From Polaromonas sp. (GTDB taxonomy: Bacteria > Pseudomonadota > Gammaproteobacteria > Burkholderiales > Burkholderiaceae_C): 52,457 bases of DNA. Each line of letters opens with the position of its first letter. The stretch's first letter is position 1. The notes under the pieces were generated by a model that was not told the DNA's origin, did no database searches, and saw nothing but the letters and a program-made list of their open reading frames with translations. The stretch spans positions 1 through 52,457 of the forward strand of contig NZ_JAQSDA010000005.1 in assembly GCF_029945685.1 (NCBI RefSeq). Reading direction: 5' to 3'. The position numbers and the translations under genes were made by a program. Positions 42,598 to 51,308 of this stretch are shown piece by piece.

Positions 42598-44391
42598 ATG
42601 AACAAAGTCACCGCATCTGCCCCGGGTTTTCTTTCTGCCGCCACGCGTTTTCTTTTTTTCACCGGCAAGGGCGGGGTGGGCAAGACCTCCTTGTCGGCCG
42701 CGTCGGCCATTGCACTGGCTGATGCAGGCCGGCGCGTGCTGCTGGTCAGCACCGATGCCGCTTCCAATCTCGACGAGATGCTGGGCGTGCCGCTACGCAA
42801 CCAGCCGGTGGATGTGCCCGGCGTGCCGGGTCTTGCCGTGCTCAATATCGACCCCGACGCGGCCGCCGAGGCTTACCGCCTGCGCGTGCTCGCGCAGCTC
42901 GATGCCGGTGCCAGCGAGGACGAACGTGCCACCGTGCGTGAGCAGCTGTCCGGCGCCTGCACCACCGAGATTGCCGCGTTCGACGAATTTGCCGCCTTGC
43001 TGGCCCAGGAGGGCGATGGTTGGGACCACGTCATCTTCGACACCGCGCCCACCGGCCACACCTTGCGCCTGCTCAGTCTGCCCAAGGCCTGGAGCGGTTT
43101 TCTGGCCGGCAACGACCGCGGAGCCTCCTGCCTGGGCCCGCACTCGGGTCTGAAGATGCAGGAAACCCGCTTCAACGCCGCCCTGGCCGCGCTCGGCAAC
43201 GCGGCCATCACCACCGTGGTGCTGGTGACGCGGCCCGACCCGCGCCCCATGCAGGAGGCCGCGCGCACCGCCGATGAGCTGCGCACCCTGGGGCTGTCCA
43301 ATCAGCGCCTGGTGGTCAACGGCGTGTTTCACGCCACCGTGCATGCGGACGGCCAGGCCGACCCCACCGCCCGCGCCATGGAGGCGCTGGGCCTGCAAGC
43401 CATTACCCAAATGCCCGACGCGCTGGCGCGCCTGCCGCGCGACGAGGTGCCGCTGCGCGCCTTCGATACCGTGGGCCTGTCGGCGCTGCGTGCCTTGTTG
43501 GGGGTCGGTCCGATGCCGGCGACGGTACCCGATGCCGCAGCGGGCGTGGCCCCCTTGCCGGCCGAGCCGCTGTCGCGCCTGGCCGATGAACTGGCGGCCA
43601 TGGGCCACGGCCTGATCATGGTGATGGGCAAGGGCGGCGTCGGCAAAACCACCATTGCCGCCGCACTGGCCGTGGGCCTGGTGCAACGCGGCCACAGCGT
43701 GCATCTGACCACCACCGACCCGGCCGCCCATGTGGCCCAGACGCTGAACGGCAGCCTGCCCAACTTGAAGGTCGGCCGCATCGACCCCAAAGCCGAGACC
43801 CAGGCCTACATCGCCAAAATCATGGCCACACGCGGCAAGGCACTCGACGAGCAGGGCCAGGCGCTGTTGCTGGAAGACCTGCAGTCGCCCTGCACCGAAG
43901 AGGTGGCGGTGTTTCATGCCTTCAGCCGCGTCGTCAACGAGGCGCGCAGCGCCTTTGTGGTGCTGGACACCGCGCCCACCGGCCACTCGCTTCTGCTGAT
44001 GGACGCCACCGGCGCCTACCACCGGCAGATGATGCAGCAGTACGAGGGCAGCAACAACGCGGCGCACATCATCACGCCGCTCATGCGGCTGCAGGACGCG
44101 TCCATGACCCACGTCATCCTGGTGACCCTGCCCGAGGTCACGCCGGTGAGCCAGGCCGCGGCGCTGCAGGACGATTTGCGCCGCGCAAAAATCGAGCCCT
44201 GGGCCTGGGTCATCAACAAAAGTGTGGCCGCCACCGGCACCACCGACCCGTTGCTGCAGGCCCGCCTGGCCGGCGAGCACCGTCAGACCGCGCGTATTGC
44301 CGGCGGCCTGGCGCGCCGCACGTTTGTGTTGCCCTGGCTGGCCGAGCCGCCGGTGGGGGTGTCGGCCCTGGGTGCGCTGGCGGCGCCCTAA
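42598..44391 (+). CDS. arsA: ArsA-type arsenite-transporting ATPase (tandem A1-A2)
   Basis: 597 residues, full length for ArsA. Two P-loops are seen, GKGGVGKT at 23-30 and GKGGVGKTT at 344-352, each half with its DTAPTGH signal. The three metal-binding cysteines of E. coli ArsA have exact counterparts: Cys121 (SGACTTEIAAFDEF), Cys178 (GASCLGPHSGL) and Cys432 (SPCTEEVAVF). ArsA energises ArsB for As(III)/Sb(III) export. No arsB, arsR, arsD or arsC is adjacent. ATG 42598; a very long upstream open extension through the repeat module is not coding. Its stop overlaps that of the convergent LysR gene by 3 bases. Confidence 0.9.
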   Translation: MNKVTASAPGFLSAATRFLFFTGKGGVGKTSLSAASAIALADAGRRVLLVSTDAASNLDEMLGVPLRNQPVDVPGVPGLAVLNIDPDAAAEAYRLRVLAQLDAGASEDERATVREQLSGACTTEIAAFDEFAALLAQEGDGWDHVIFDTAPTGHTLRLLSLPKAWSGFLAGNDRGASCLGPHSGLKMQETRFNAALAALGNAAITTVVLVTRPDPRPMQEAARTADELRTLGLSNQRLVVNGVFHATVHADGQADPTARAMEALGLQAITQMPDALARLPRDEVPLRAFDTVGLSALRALLGVGPMPATVPDAAAGVAPLPAEPLSRLADELAAMGHGLIMVMGKGGVGKTTIAAALAVGLVQRGHSVHLTTTDPAAHVAQTLNGSLPNLKVGRIDPKAETQAYIAKIMATRGKALDEQGQALLLEDLQSPCTEEVAVFHAFSRVVNEARSAFVVLDTAPTGHSLLLMDATGAYHRQMMQQYEGSNNAAHIITPLMRLQDASMTHVILVTLPEVTPVSQAAALQDDLRRAKIEPWAWVINKSVAATGTTDPLLQARLAGEHRQTARIAGGLARRTFVLPWLAEPPVGVSALGALAAP

Positions 44392-45272
44392 AGCGCCTTC
44401 GGCACCGCCTGGCTCAGGAAGTCATACACCGCACGAATGCGGCGGCTGGTGCGGATCTCGCGATGCACGGTGAGCCAGATCGGAATGGGCGGTACCTTGA
44501 TCGTGGGCAGTACGGCGACGACGTCCCTGTCGGTGGCGGCGAGGTAGTCGGCGATGAAACCTATGCCGAGGCCGGCGCGCACAGCCTCCCAGTAGGCGAT
44601 CAGGTCGTCGCAGCGAAATGCGAACGACTCGCGCGTCACCGGCAGGCCAAAACCCGTCATGCCCTTGAGGATGGCCTCGTCTCGGTCATTGCCCACCAGC
44701 TCGTGGTTCAGCAGCTCCTGCGGTTGCCGGGGCGTGCCGCGCCGGCGCAGGTAGTCGCGGTGTGCGTAGCAGCCCAGCGTGACCTTGGCAATGCGCTTGA
44801 CCACCAGGCTCGCCTGCGCGGGCTGCACCATGCGCAGCGCGATGTCGGCCTCGCGCCGCAACAGGTTGCTGACCGCGTTGCTGGCCACCAGCTCGACCTG
44901 GATGTCGGGCAGGGCCAGGCGCATCTGCGCCAGGATGGGTGGCAGCACATAACAGGCGACCGGCTGGCTGGCGGTGATGCGCACCGTGCCCGAGATGCCG
45001 GGCTCCAGGCCCGACACGTTGCGTGCGAGCTCGTTGGCCGCACTGTCCATGGCGCGGGCCGATGCTGCCAGCTGCAGCGCTGTGGGCGTGGGCAACAGGC
45101 CGCGGCCGGTGCGTTCGAACAGCAACACGCCGAGCTGCGCCTCCAGCTCGGCGACGTGGCGGCCAATGGTGGGCTGGGTGGTGGACAGGACACGTGCCGC
45201 GCCCAGCAGGCTGCCCTGGTCCAGTGCCGCCAGGAAGGAGCGCACCAGGCGCCAGTCGAAGTTGTTATTCAT
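44388..45272 (-). CDS. LysR family transcriptional regulator
   Basis: 294 residues. The N-terminal helix-turn-helix (LVRSFLAALDQGSLLGAARVL ... PTIGRHVAELEAQLG, shortened) and effector-binding half (GTVRITASQPVACYVLPP, then VELVASNAVSNLLRREADIALR) are complete. ATG 45272 (MNNNFDW); a slightly longer start is possible. It is divergent from an NmrA-like/nitroreductase-like pair and a 32-base inverted repeat lies in the shared promoter region, so it probably controls those genes and itself. Confidence 0.9.
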   Translation of the reverse strand: MNNNFDWRLVRSFLAALDQGSLLGAARVLSTTQPTIGRHVAELEAQLGVLLFERTGRGLLPTPTALQLAASARAMDSAANELARNVSGLEPGISGTVRITASQPVACYVLPPILAQMRLALPDIQVELVASNAVSNLLRREADIALRMVQPAQASLVVKRIAKVTLGCYAHRDYLRRRGTPRQPQELLNHELVGNDRDEAILKGMTGFGLPVTRESFAFRCDDLIAYWEAVRAGLGIGFIADYLAATDRDVVAVLPTIKVPPIPIWLTVHREIRTSRRIRAVYDFLSQAVPKAL

Positions 45273-45301
45273 GGGTGAATACCTGATGTGAAGCGTTAGG
45301 G

Positions 45302-45333
45302 GATTGTCGAACAGCTGGCAGGTTTCCACAATC
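45302..45333. promoter_or_regulatory. Candidate LysR operator in a divergent promoter
   Basis: GATTGTCGAA (45302-45311) and TTCCACAATC (45324-45333) form a 10-base inverted repeat with one mismatch and a 12-base spacer, in the 96-base gap between the LysR gene (minus) and the NmrA-like gene (plus). The outer ATTGT...ACAAT with a wide dyad is the kind of site LysR tetramers bind. Confidence 0.5.
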
Positions 45334-45368
45334 ACGCCCATGCCCACCGCTTTCTTCAGGAGATTTCC

Positions 45369-46409
45369 ATGACCGAGCCTGCCACCGTTCTCATCCTCGG
45401 CGCCCGCGGGCGTTTTGGCCTGACGGCCACGCGCGCCTTTGCCCAGGCGGGCTGGCGGGTGCTCGCCCAGCTGCGCCCGGGCACCAGCGGGCCGGCGATT
45501 CCCGGTGTGGTGTGGCTGAACGCACAGCCCGGTGACACGGCTTGGCTTGCCGCCGCTGCACACGGCGCCGCGGTGGTGGTGCAGGGGCTCAGTCCGGTCT
45601 ACACACACGCCGCCTGGCGCCGCGATCTGCCCGGCCTGACGCAGGCCGCCATCGACGTGGCGCGCGAACTCGGCGCCTTGCTGATGCTGCCGGCCAGCGT
45701 CTACAACTTTGGCGCGACCATGCCGCCGCTGCTGCGCGAGGACACGGCGCAGGCGGCCAGCACCTTCAAGGGCCGCATGCGCATGACCAGCGAAGCGCAG
45801 GTACGCGCGGCCACGCAGGACGGCCGCATGCAGGCGGTGGTGATTCGCGGCGGTGACTTTTTCGGCAGCGGCACCGGCGCATGGCTGGACGAGGTGATGG
45901 TCAAGGACATCCAGCGCGGCAGGTTCACCCACCCCGGTCCCCTGAATGTGCCGACGGCCTGGGCCTGGCTGCCCGACATGGCGCGCAGTTTTGTGGCGGT
46001 GGCCGGTCAGCGGCACCGGCTGCCGGCCTTCGAGACCCTGCACTTTGCCGGCTACAGCCTCACCGGGCAGGACTGGGCGGATGCGCTGGCTGACATCGCC
46101 TGGGAGTGCGGCTGGCTGCCGCCCGGCGGCCAGCTGCACACCGGCTCGCTCTCCTGGCCCATGATGCGGGCGCTGGGGCTGGTGTTGCCGAAAATCGCGG
46201 CGCTGTGTGAAATGCGCTACCAGTGGCACACGCCGCACTCCTTGGTGAACACCCGCATGGCGGCCCTCACCGGCGCCGAGCCCCACACACCGTTTCCCGA
46301 GGCGCTGCGCGCGGCGCTGGCAGAGCTGGGCCTGTTGACTTCGCGCAAGGAGACGACGGTGAAAGAAGCTAGGCTGAGGGCACCAGTCTTTGAACGGAGC
46401 GCCTCGTGA
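45369..46409 (+). CDS. NmrA-like NAD(P)-dependent epimerase/dehydratase family protein
   Basis: 346 residues. The Rossmann loop LILGARGRFGLTATRAFAQAG at the N-terminus (shortened: GARGRFG) indicates an NAD(P)-binding short-chain-type protein. The catalytic YxxxK is not obvious; FKGRMRMTSEA lies in its place, so it may be a sensor or atypical reductase. ATG 45369 has an AGGAG site. It ends 4 bases into the following gene (GTGA overlap), so the two are translationally coupled, probably under the LysR regulator encoded opposite. Confidence 0.8.
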   Translation: MTEPATVLILGARGRFGLTATRAFAQAGWRVLAQLRPGTSGPAIPGVVWLNAQPGDTAWLAAAAHGAAVVVQGLSPVYTHAAWRRDLPGLTQAAIDVARELGALLMLPASVYNFGATMPPLLREDTAQAASTFKGRMRMTSEAQVRAATQDGRMQAVVIRGGDFFGSGTGAWLDEVMVKDIQRGRFTHPGPLNVPTAWAWLPDMARSFVAVAGQRHRLPAFETLHFAGYSLTGQDWADALADIAWECGWLPPGGQLHTGSLSWPMMRALGLVLPKIAALCEMRYQWHTPHSLVNTRMAALTGAEPHTPFPEALRAALAELGLLTSRKETTVKEARLRAPVFERSAS

Positions 46410-47572
46410 ACCTGAACCGCAGAAACTTTGTGCGCCTGGCCGGTGGCGGCGTGGTGCTGGGCGCCACGGCCGGACTCGCCGGCTGCTCGTCCGAGCTGCC
46501 GCCCGAGGCGATTGCCGCCTGGAACGGGCCCGCGGCCGACACCGCCGATGTACGGCGCTGGATCCTCAGCTACGCCATCCTGGCGCCGCACTCGCACAAC
46601 CTGCAGTCCTGGCTGGTGGACCTGCGCCAGCCCGGCGAGATCATGCTGTACTGCGACCTGACGCGCCTGTTGCCCGAGACCGATCCGCAGTCGCGCCAGA
46701 TCATGATGAGCCACGGCACTTTTCTGGAGTTGCTCGACCTCGCTGCAAAACAGAAAGGCCTGCGCGCCGACATCAGGCTGTTCCCGCAAGGCGAATTCGG
46801 CCCGGCCGCGCTGGACCAGCGGCCGGTCGCGCGCATCCGCATGGCCCCGGACGCCGCCGTCAAACCGGACCCGCTGTTCGCCCAGATCCTCAAGCGGCAC
46901 ACCAACCGCGAAGCCTACGAGATGCGCGAACCCGCAGCTGGTGCCCCGCAGGCCATCGCCGCCAGCGTCGCGCCGTTTTCCATCCGCACCGGTTTCGTGG
47001 GAACCGGCCAGCCTGACTTGATGCAGCAGCATCGCGCCATCGCCATGGAGGCCTGGCGCATCGAGCTGGTGACGCCCCGCACCGTGCTGGAATCGTTCAA
47101 GGTGCTGCGAGTCGGTCCGCGCGAGATTGCCGAGCACCGCGACGGCCTCACCATCAACACGCCCATGGTGCGTGCGCTGACGTCACTCGGCCTGTTTGAC
47201 CGCAGCAAGGCGCCGGCGCCCAACGACTCGGCCACCACCGGCCAGATCAAGGACTTCAATGCCAAGATCGCCGCGACACCGGCGTTTGTCTGGATGGTCA
47301 CCGAAGGCAATACGCGCAGCACCCAGGTCAACGCCGGCCGGGCCTATGTGCGTGCGCAGCTGGCGGCGACGGCGCTGGGCCTGTCCATGCAGCCGCTGTC
47401 GCAGGCGCTGCAGGAGTACCCCGAACAGGCCAAACCCTATGCCGACATCCACGCCCTGCTGCAGGCACCGCCGCCGCAGTACACGGTGCAGATGTGGGCC
47501 AGGCTGGGGTTTGCGCCGCAGGTGGGTCCCTCGCCGCGACGCGGGCTGGAGGCCCACCTCATCAAGACATGA
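46406..47572 (+). CDS. Tat-exported nitroreductase-fold (Acg-like) lipoprotein
   Basis: 388 residues. A twin-arginine signal (NRRNFVRLAGGG) with a lipobox LAGC (Cys27) is followed by a nitroreductase-like FMN domain: ILAPHSHNLQSWLVDL near residue 60 and RHTNREAYE near residue 170 match the Acg family of nitroreductase-like proteins. Some Acg-like proteins are thought to sequester FMN rather than act as enzymes. The start is a GTG at 46406 overlapping the upstream gene. Likely periplasmic and membrane-anchored. Confidence 0.8.
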   Translation: MNLNRRNFVRLAGGGVVLGATAGLAGCSSELPPEAIAAWNGPAADTADVRRWILSYAILAPHSHNLQSWLVDLRQPGEIMLYCDLTRLLPETDPQSRQIMMSHGTFLELLDLAAKQKGLRADIRLFPQGEFGPAALDQRPVARIRMAPDAAVKPDPLFAQILKRHTNREAYEMREPAAGAPQAIAASVAPFSIRTGFVGTGQPDLMQQHRAIAMEAWRIELVTPRTVLESFKVLRVGPREIAEHRDGLTINTPMVRALTSLGLFDRSKAPAPNDSATTGQIKDFNAKIAATPAFVWMVTEGNTRSTQVNAGRAYVRAQLAATALGLSMQPLSQALQEYPEQAKPYADIHALLQAPPPQYTVQMWARLGFAPQVGPSPRRGLEAHLIKT

Positions 47573-47580
47573 GGGCAGGT

Positions 47581-48105
47581 TTATGGCGCCTCGGCCAGCG
47601 GCTGCATCAGTTGCAGCAGCCGCTGCAGCGCATGCTGCACCGTGGCGGCCCGCACGGCTGCGCGGTTGCCGTCAAAACGCTGCATCTCGCTGCTGAGCCG
47701 GCCGTCCACCACGAAGCCGAACCACACGGTGCCTACCGGTTTGGCGCGGCTGCCGCCGGCGGGGCCGGCCACACCGGTCACCGCCACAGCGACCTGCGCT
47801 TTTGAATGCCCAATGGCGCCCTGCACCATGGCGCGCGCGACTTCTTCGCTGACCGCGCCGTGGGCGTTGATCAGTGCCGCGTCCACGCCCAGCATGTCGG
47901 TCTTGGCCGCGTTGGAGTAGGTGACAAAACCGCGCTCGAACCAGTTGCTGGAACCCGCCAGGTCGGTGCAGGCGGCGCTGATCAAACCGCCGGTGCAGCT
48001 TTCGGCGCTGGCCAGCAACCAGCCTTTGCTGAGAAGAAAATCTGCCAGCAGCCCAACCAGGGCGGGCGCAGGCAGCTCCTGTTTTGATAGTGACACGGGG
48101 TTCAC
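47581..48105 (-). CDS. pncC: Nicotinamide-nucleotide amidohydrolase PncC (CinA C-terminal domain)
   Basis: 174 residues. The catalytic Ser36 lies in the conserved AESCTGG, followed by WFERGFVTYSNAAK and VAVAVTGVAGPAGG. PncC deamidates NMN to NaMN in NAD salvage. The frame is open to a GTG at 48117, but the GTG at 48105 has a GGAGG site 5 bases upstream and overlaps the pgpA stop as GTGA, so it is preferred. Codons 5-11 contain an 18-base repeat copy, giving a N-terminus (SLSKQEL) likely not conserved in relatives. Confidence 0.92.
   Translation of the reverse strand: MNPVSLSKQELPAPALVGLLADFLLSKGWLLASAESCTGGLISAACTDLAGSSNWFERGFVTYSNAAKTDMLGVDAALINAHGAVSEEVARAMVQGAIGHSKAQVAVAVTGVAGPAGGSRAKPVGTVWFGFVVDGRLSSEMQRFDGNRAAVRAATVQHALQRLLQLMQPLAEAP
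48074..48091. repeat. 18-base element inside the pncC 5' coding end
   Basis: Sequence agctcctgttttgatagt, one base off the TAGC end, read on the minus strand within the SLSKQEL codons of pncC. Confidence 0.5.
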
Positions 48106-48650
48106 CAGAACCTCCACGCGGCCATCACCAGCAGCGTACAGAACGCCGCGGCGAAGTCGTCGACCATGATGCCGAAGCCGCCGCGCCAGCCAAACCCCTT
48201 GAAGGTCCGGTCGGCCCAGGCCATGGGGCCGAACTTCACCGCGTCAAAAAAGCGGAACAACACAAAGGCCGCGAGCTGGCCCCACAGGCCCGCCGGCATC
48301 ACCAGCCAGAGGACGAGCCAGAAGGCCACCACTTCGTCCCAGACGATGCTGCCGGGGTCGGCCACGCCCATGTTTCTGGCCGTCACCGTGCTGGCCCACC
48401 AGCCCAGCAGCGTGGCCACGGCAATCAGCAGCCCCATCTGCGGCGCCGTGAGCCAGGGCGCTATCGCCAGCCAGGCCAGCCAGGCCCACAAGGTGCCGGC
48501 CGTGCCGGGCGCCACCGGGCTCAGGCCCGAGCCGAAGCCCAGCGCCAGCAGGTGCGCCGGGTGCGCCAGCATGAAGCGGGCCGTGGGCCGGCGCGGCGGC
48601 GCCGGGTTCGGCACGCCCGGAAAGGCAGGGGTTTCGTTCAGTGGGGGCAT
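48102..48650 (-). CDS. pgpA: Phosphatidylglycerophosphatase A
   Basis: 182 residues, a membrane protein with about four helices. Family signatures: GFGSGLSPVAPGTAGTLWA (shortened: GSGLSPVAPGT), DPGSIVWDEVVAFW and FRFFDAVKFGPMAWAD. It removes the phosphate from PGP to make phosphatidylglycerol at the inner membrane. ATG 48650. It is coupled to pncC by the GTGA overlap. In relatives thiL normally lies directly upstream; here thiL is 2.6 kb away. Confidence 0.95.
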   Translation of the reverse strand: MPPLNETPAFPGVPNPAPPRRPTARFMLAHPAHLLALGFGSGLSPVAPGTAGTLWAWLAWLAIAPWLTAPQMGLLIAVATLLGWWASTVTARNMGVADPGSIVWDEVVAFWLVLWLVMPAGLWGQLAAFVLFRFFDAVKFGPMAWADRTFKGFGWRGGFGIMVDDFAAAFCTLLVMAAWRFW

Positions 48651-48739
48651 GGTGTATGGGAAGAGGGCGCGCCGGGGGGCGCAGCGATTTTATTTCATGA
48701 GTAAAAATGGCACGCGGCCCAATGAGGGTGAGCGCAAGC

Positions 48740-48757
48740 AGCTATGTTTTTCATAGC
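48740..48757. repeat. 18-base element at a hydrolase gene 3' end
   Basis: Sequence agctatgtttttcatagc followed by atttcaagg. The conserved tail (tcaagg) contains the TGA stop of the adjacent minus-strand hydrolase. Confidence 0.6.
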
Positions 48758-48760
48758 ATT

Positions 48761-49648
48761 TCAAGGAGCGGGGCTTTCTTCCAGCACTGCCCGCAGCACG
48801 GCATCAAAGGCCTGCGCCTGCTCGAACTGTACCCAGTGCCCCGCGTTGTCTATCCAGTGCAGGCCGCGAAAGTGGGGTGCCGACTGCAGGGCCAGCGCCA
48901 GCGCTTCCTGACGTTCGCGGTACAGCGCGTCTTCGCGGCCGTAAATGGCGTCCACCGAACAGCGCACCCCGGCCAGTGTCCGGGCCAGCACGTCGGTGTA
49001 GGCCAGGCGGCGGCCCTTCATGCGGTCGCGCAGCGTGTTGTCGCTGTGCACCCGCAGCGCCAGTGCGGTGATGGATTCGGGGCGGTAGAGCATCAGCGCG
49101 GCGAGGTTCTTGCGGTGCACGGCCTCGCGTTCAGCCGGGTCGGGCAGGTGGCGCCAGGCGGTGAGCGTGACGGTGTTGCGCGACGCCACCCCCAGGCCGG
49201 GGGAGCCGACCAGCACCAGCCGCCCCACGCGGGCCGGCCACTGCGCCGCCAGAAAGCCGGCGACCATGCCGCCGAAGGAAAACGCCACCAGGTCGCAGGC
49301 GGCCTCGCCCAGCAGAAGCTGCAGACCCGCCTGCACCGGCGCGGCCAGGACGTCGGCGTCGTTGCCGCTGGCGGGCAGCGCCGAGTCGCCAAAACCCGGC
49401 AGGTCGGCGGCCAGCACCTCGCGGCCGCTGCTCACCAGCGCGTCGATGTTGCGCAGCCAGTGGGTCCAGCTGCCGCTGCCGCCGTGCAGCAGCACCACGG
49501 GCCGGTGCGGCGAACCGGCCAGCGCCGGCGCAGGCTGCCACCGGTGCCAGACCATGCTGCCGCTGCCGCAGGGGGTTTCGAGGCGGGTGGCGCGGGCCAG
49601 CAGACGCTGGACTTCGGGGGGCGGGGCGGTGGACGTGTCGGCTTGCAT
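48761..49648 (-). CDS. Alpha/beta hydrolase
   Basis: 295 residues. Fold landmarks: VVLLHGGSGSWTHW (oxyanion region, about residue 52), LPGFGDS, nucleophile elbow VAFSFGGMVAGFLA (Ser about 126) and late DNAGHWVQFEQ (catalytic His). The ATG at 49648 is used; the frame is open to 49696. The substrate is unknown; similar proteins are annotated as esterases or C-C hydrolases. It is followed by the 18-base repeat and then the plus-end of pgpA's promoter region. Confidence 0.82.
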   Translation of the reverse strand: MQADTSTAPPPEVQRLLARATRLETPCGSGSMVWHRWQPAPALAGSPHRPVVLLHGGSGSWTHWLRNIDALVSSGREVLAADLPGFGDSALPASGNDADVLAAPVQAGLQLLLGEAACDLVAFSFGGMVAGFLAAQWPARVGRLVLVGSPGLGVASRNTVTLTAWRHLPDPAEREAVHRKNLAALMLYRPESITALALRVHSDNTLRDRMKGRRLAYTDVLARTLAGVRCSVDAIYGREDALYRERQEALALALQSAPHFRGLHWIDNAGHWVQFEQAQAFDAVLRAVLEESPAP

Positions 49649-49655
49649 CAGGGGG

Positions 49656-50579
49656 TTATACCTGCACCGCGGGCTGAACGCCCTCGGCCTGGGCAAACCA
49701 GCCGGCCCAGTGGTCGAGGCAGGCCCTGATCTTGGGCAGGCGGTGCCGGCTCGTCAGCGTGACGGCGTAAATCGGGCTGGGCTGCTCATCGACAAATTCG
49801 GGCAGCACCGGCACCAGCAGGCCGCGCCGCACCAGGGGCTCTGCCACCACGGTGGCAAAACGCGAGATGCCCAGACCGTGCAGCGCCAGCTGCGCGGTGA
49901 TGCCGGTGCTGCCCGAGCGCCACTGCCCCTCCGCCACCACCACGCTCGGCTCACCCTTGACGATGAAAGGCCAGCGGTTGAGCATGGTCACCGCACTGTT
50001 GGTGATCAGGCGGTGCTGGTGCAGGTCATCCGGATGGCGCGGTGTGCCGTGGGCCTGCAGGTAGCCGGGTGTGGCGTACAGCTTGCGGCCCAGCGTGCCG
50101 AGTTGCCGCGCCACCACCGTGTCGGTTGCCGGTGTGCCGGTGCGGATGGCGATGTCGATGCCGTCGTGCGCCATGTCGACCAGCCGGTCCTCGACCTGCA
50201 GTTCCACACACAGCCTGGGGTGGCGCGCGTGCAGGCTCTCGAAGCTGGGGATCAGCAGGTACTCGGCGACCACCGTGCTGGCCGCCACGCGCACCCAGCC
50301 GCCAGCCTGGCGCGACTGGCTGGCAAACTCGCCCTCCAGCTCGTCCAGCGTACCGGTCAGGCGCCGGCAGTATTGCAAAAAGGTCTGGCCTTCGGCGGTC
50401 GGGGTCAGGCCGTGGGTGGAGCGGTGGATCAGCCGCGCGCCGCAGGCTTTTTCGATGCGCGCCAGCGTCCGCGAGACCTGGCTCACCGGGACATCGCGCT
50501 CGCGCGCCACGGCCGAGAGTGTGCCGAGCTCGGCCACGCGGGCAAACAGGTGCATGTCGTCGAAGCTGAGGTCGCGCAT
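49656..50579 (-). CDS. LysR family transcriptional regulator
   Basis: 307 residues with an intact N-terminal helix-turn-helix (MHLFARVAELGTLSAVARERD ... VSRTLARIEKACG, shortened) and a CrgA-like effector domain (LVDMAHDGIDIAIRTG). ATG 50579; the frame runs upstream but without support. The hydrolase gene follows after 7 bases on the same strand. It is divergent from a small unknown gene and a tautomerase gene, with an LTTR-type palindrome between, suggesting control of both directions. Confidence 0.9.
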   Translation of the reverse strand: MRDLSFDDMHLFARVAELGTLSAVARERDVPVSQVSRTLARIEKACGARLIHRSTHGLTPTAEGQTFLQYCRRLTGTLDELEGEFASQSRQAGGWVRVAASTVVAEYLLIPSFESLHARHPRLCVELQVEDRLVDMAHDGIDIAIRTGTPATDTVVARQLGTLGRKLYATPGYLQAHGTPRHPDDLHQHRLITNSAVTMLNRWPFIVKGEPSVVVAEGQWRSGSTGITAQLALHGLGISRFATVVAEPLVRRGLLVPVLPEFVDEQPSPIYAVTLTSRHRLPKIRACLDHWAGWFAQAEGVQPAVQV

Positions 50580-50613
50580 GGCGCCATGGTAACCAGCCGC
50601 GCCTGCCCCTGCC

Positions 50614-50630
50614 TTTGCAGCGCATGCAAA
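50614..50630. promoter_or_regulatory. LTTR-box-like palindrome
   Basis: TTTGCA-gcgca-TGCAAA, which also reads as T-N11-A (TGCAGCGCATGCA). It lies 35 bases before the LysR ATG in the divergent promoter region. Confidence 0.45.
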
Positions 50631-50722
50631 ACCCAATTGCGTGTCACGCTGTTTCCCGCGGGCGAGGCCTTGCCTACAGTTGCCATCACCAGCACCAGCT
50701 ACACGCAACGAAAGGACCCGCC

Positions 50723-50902
50723 ATGTACAGCGATCTCCACCACGACAGCTATCAGCGTCTGCACGACGCGGCGAAGCTTCAGGCTGACGCCCTGCGTCAC
50801 CAGGCCATCGAGGCTTTCCGGCGCCGGCTGGGCCATGCCGTCCGCGCCGGACTGCAGGCCCTGCGCCACCCGGCAAGGCGGCAACTTACCCGGGGGGCCT
50901 GA
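50723..50902 (+). CDS. Small basic hypothetical protein, 59 aa
   Basis: 59 residues, His/Arg/Ala-rich, helical (MYSDLHHDSYQRLHDAAKL at the start, then RRRLGHAVRAGLQALRH). A good AAAGGA ribosome-binding site precedes the ATG at 50723, and its stop is 1 base before the tautomerase ATG, which supports a real coupled gene. No family recognised. Confidence 0.6.
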   Translation: MYSDLHHDSYQRLHDAAKLQADALRHQAIEAFRRRLGHAVRAGLQALRHPARRQLTRGA

Positions 50903-50903
50903 G

Positions 50904-51308
50904 ATGCCCACCTTGACACTGAAAGTGGCGCCGCCGCAAACCCCGGCCCGTTACCGGCAACTGGCCCAGGCGCTGACCACGCTGACCGCGCAGCTGCTCG
51001 GCAAGCGGCGCGAGGTGACCGCGGTCATCGTCGATGGCCTGCCTGCCGCACAGTGGTATGTCGGTGGCGACGAACTGCAGCGGCCCACCGCGCTGCTGGA
51101 GATCAGCGTCACCGCCGGCACCAACACGGCGGAGGAGAAAGCCGCTTTCGTCAGCGCGGCGTTTGCCGAGCTGCAGCACCAGCTCGCGGAGGGCGGCGCG
51201 CTGGAAGAAGCCAGCTACGTGGTGGTGCGGGAGCTTCCGGCCTCCGATTGGGGGTATGGCGGAAGCACGCAGCAGGCCCGCAAGCGTACACCGGTTCAGG
51301 CGAAGTGA
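50904..51308 (+). CDS. Long tautomerase-family protein
   Basis: 134 residues. Met removal leaves Pro1 (MPTLTLKVAPP), the expected catalytic residue of the tautomerase superfamily. The length is about twice 4-OT, as in the bacterial 'tautomerase family' subgroup of about 130 residues. Its 3' end overlaps the convergent thiL stop region by 13 bases. Likely co-transcribed with the small gene upstream, under the LysR regulator opposite. Substrate unknown. Confidence 0.78.
   Translation: MPTLTLKVAPPQTPARYRQLAQALTTLTAQLLGKRREVTAVIVDGLPAAQWYVGGDELQRPTALLEISVTAGTNTAEEKAAFVSAAFAELQHQLAEGGALEEASYVVVRELPASDWGYGGSTQQARKRTPVQAK

Noticed and set aside
42598..44391. A full arsenic resistance operon
   Set aside because: No arsR, arsD, arsB or arsC next to arsA.
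49110..51308. A 732-codon plus-strand frame ending at the tautomerase stop
   Set aside because: Only the last 134 codons look like protein; the rest is antisense to LysR and a hydrolase.
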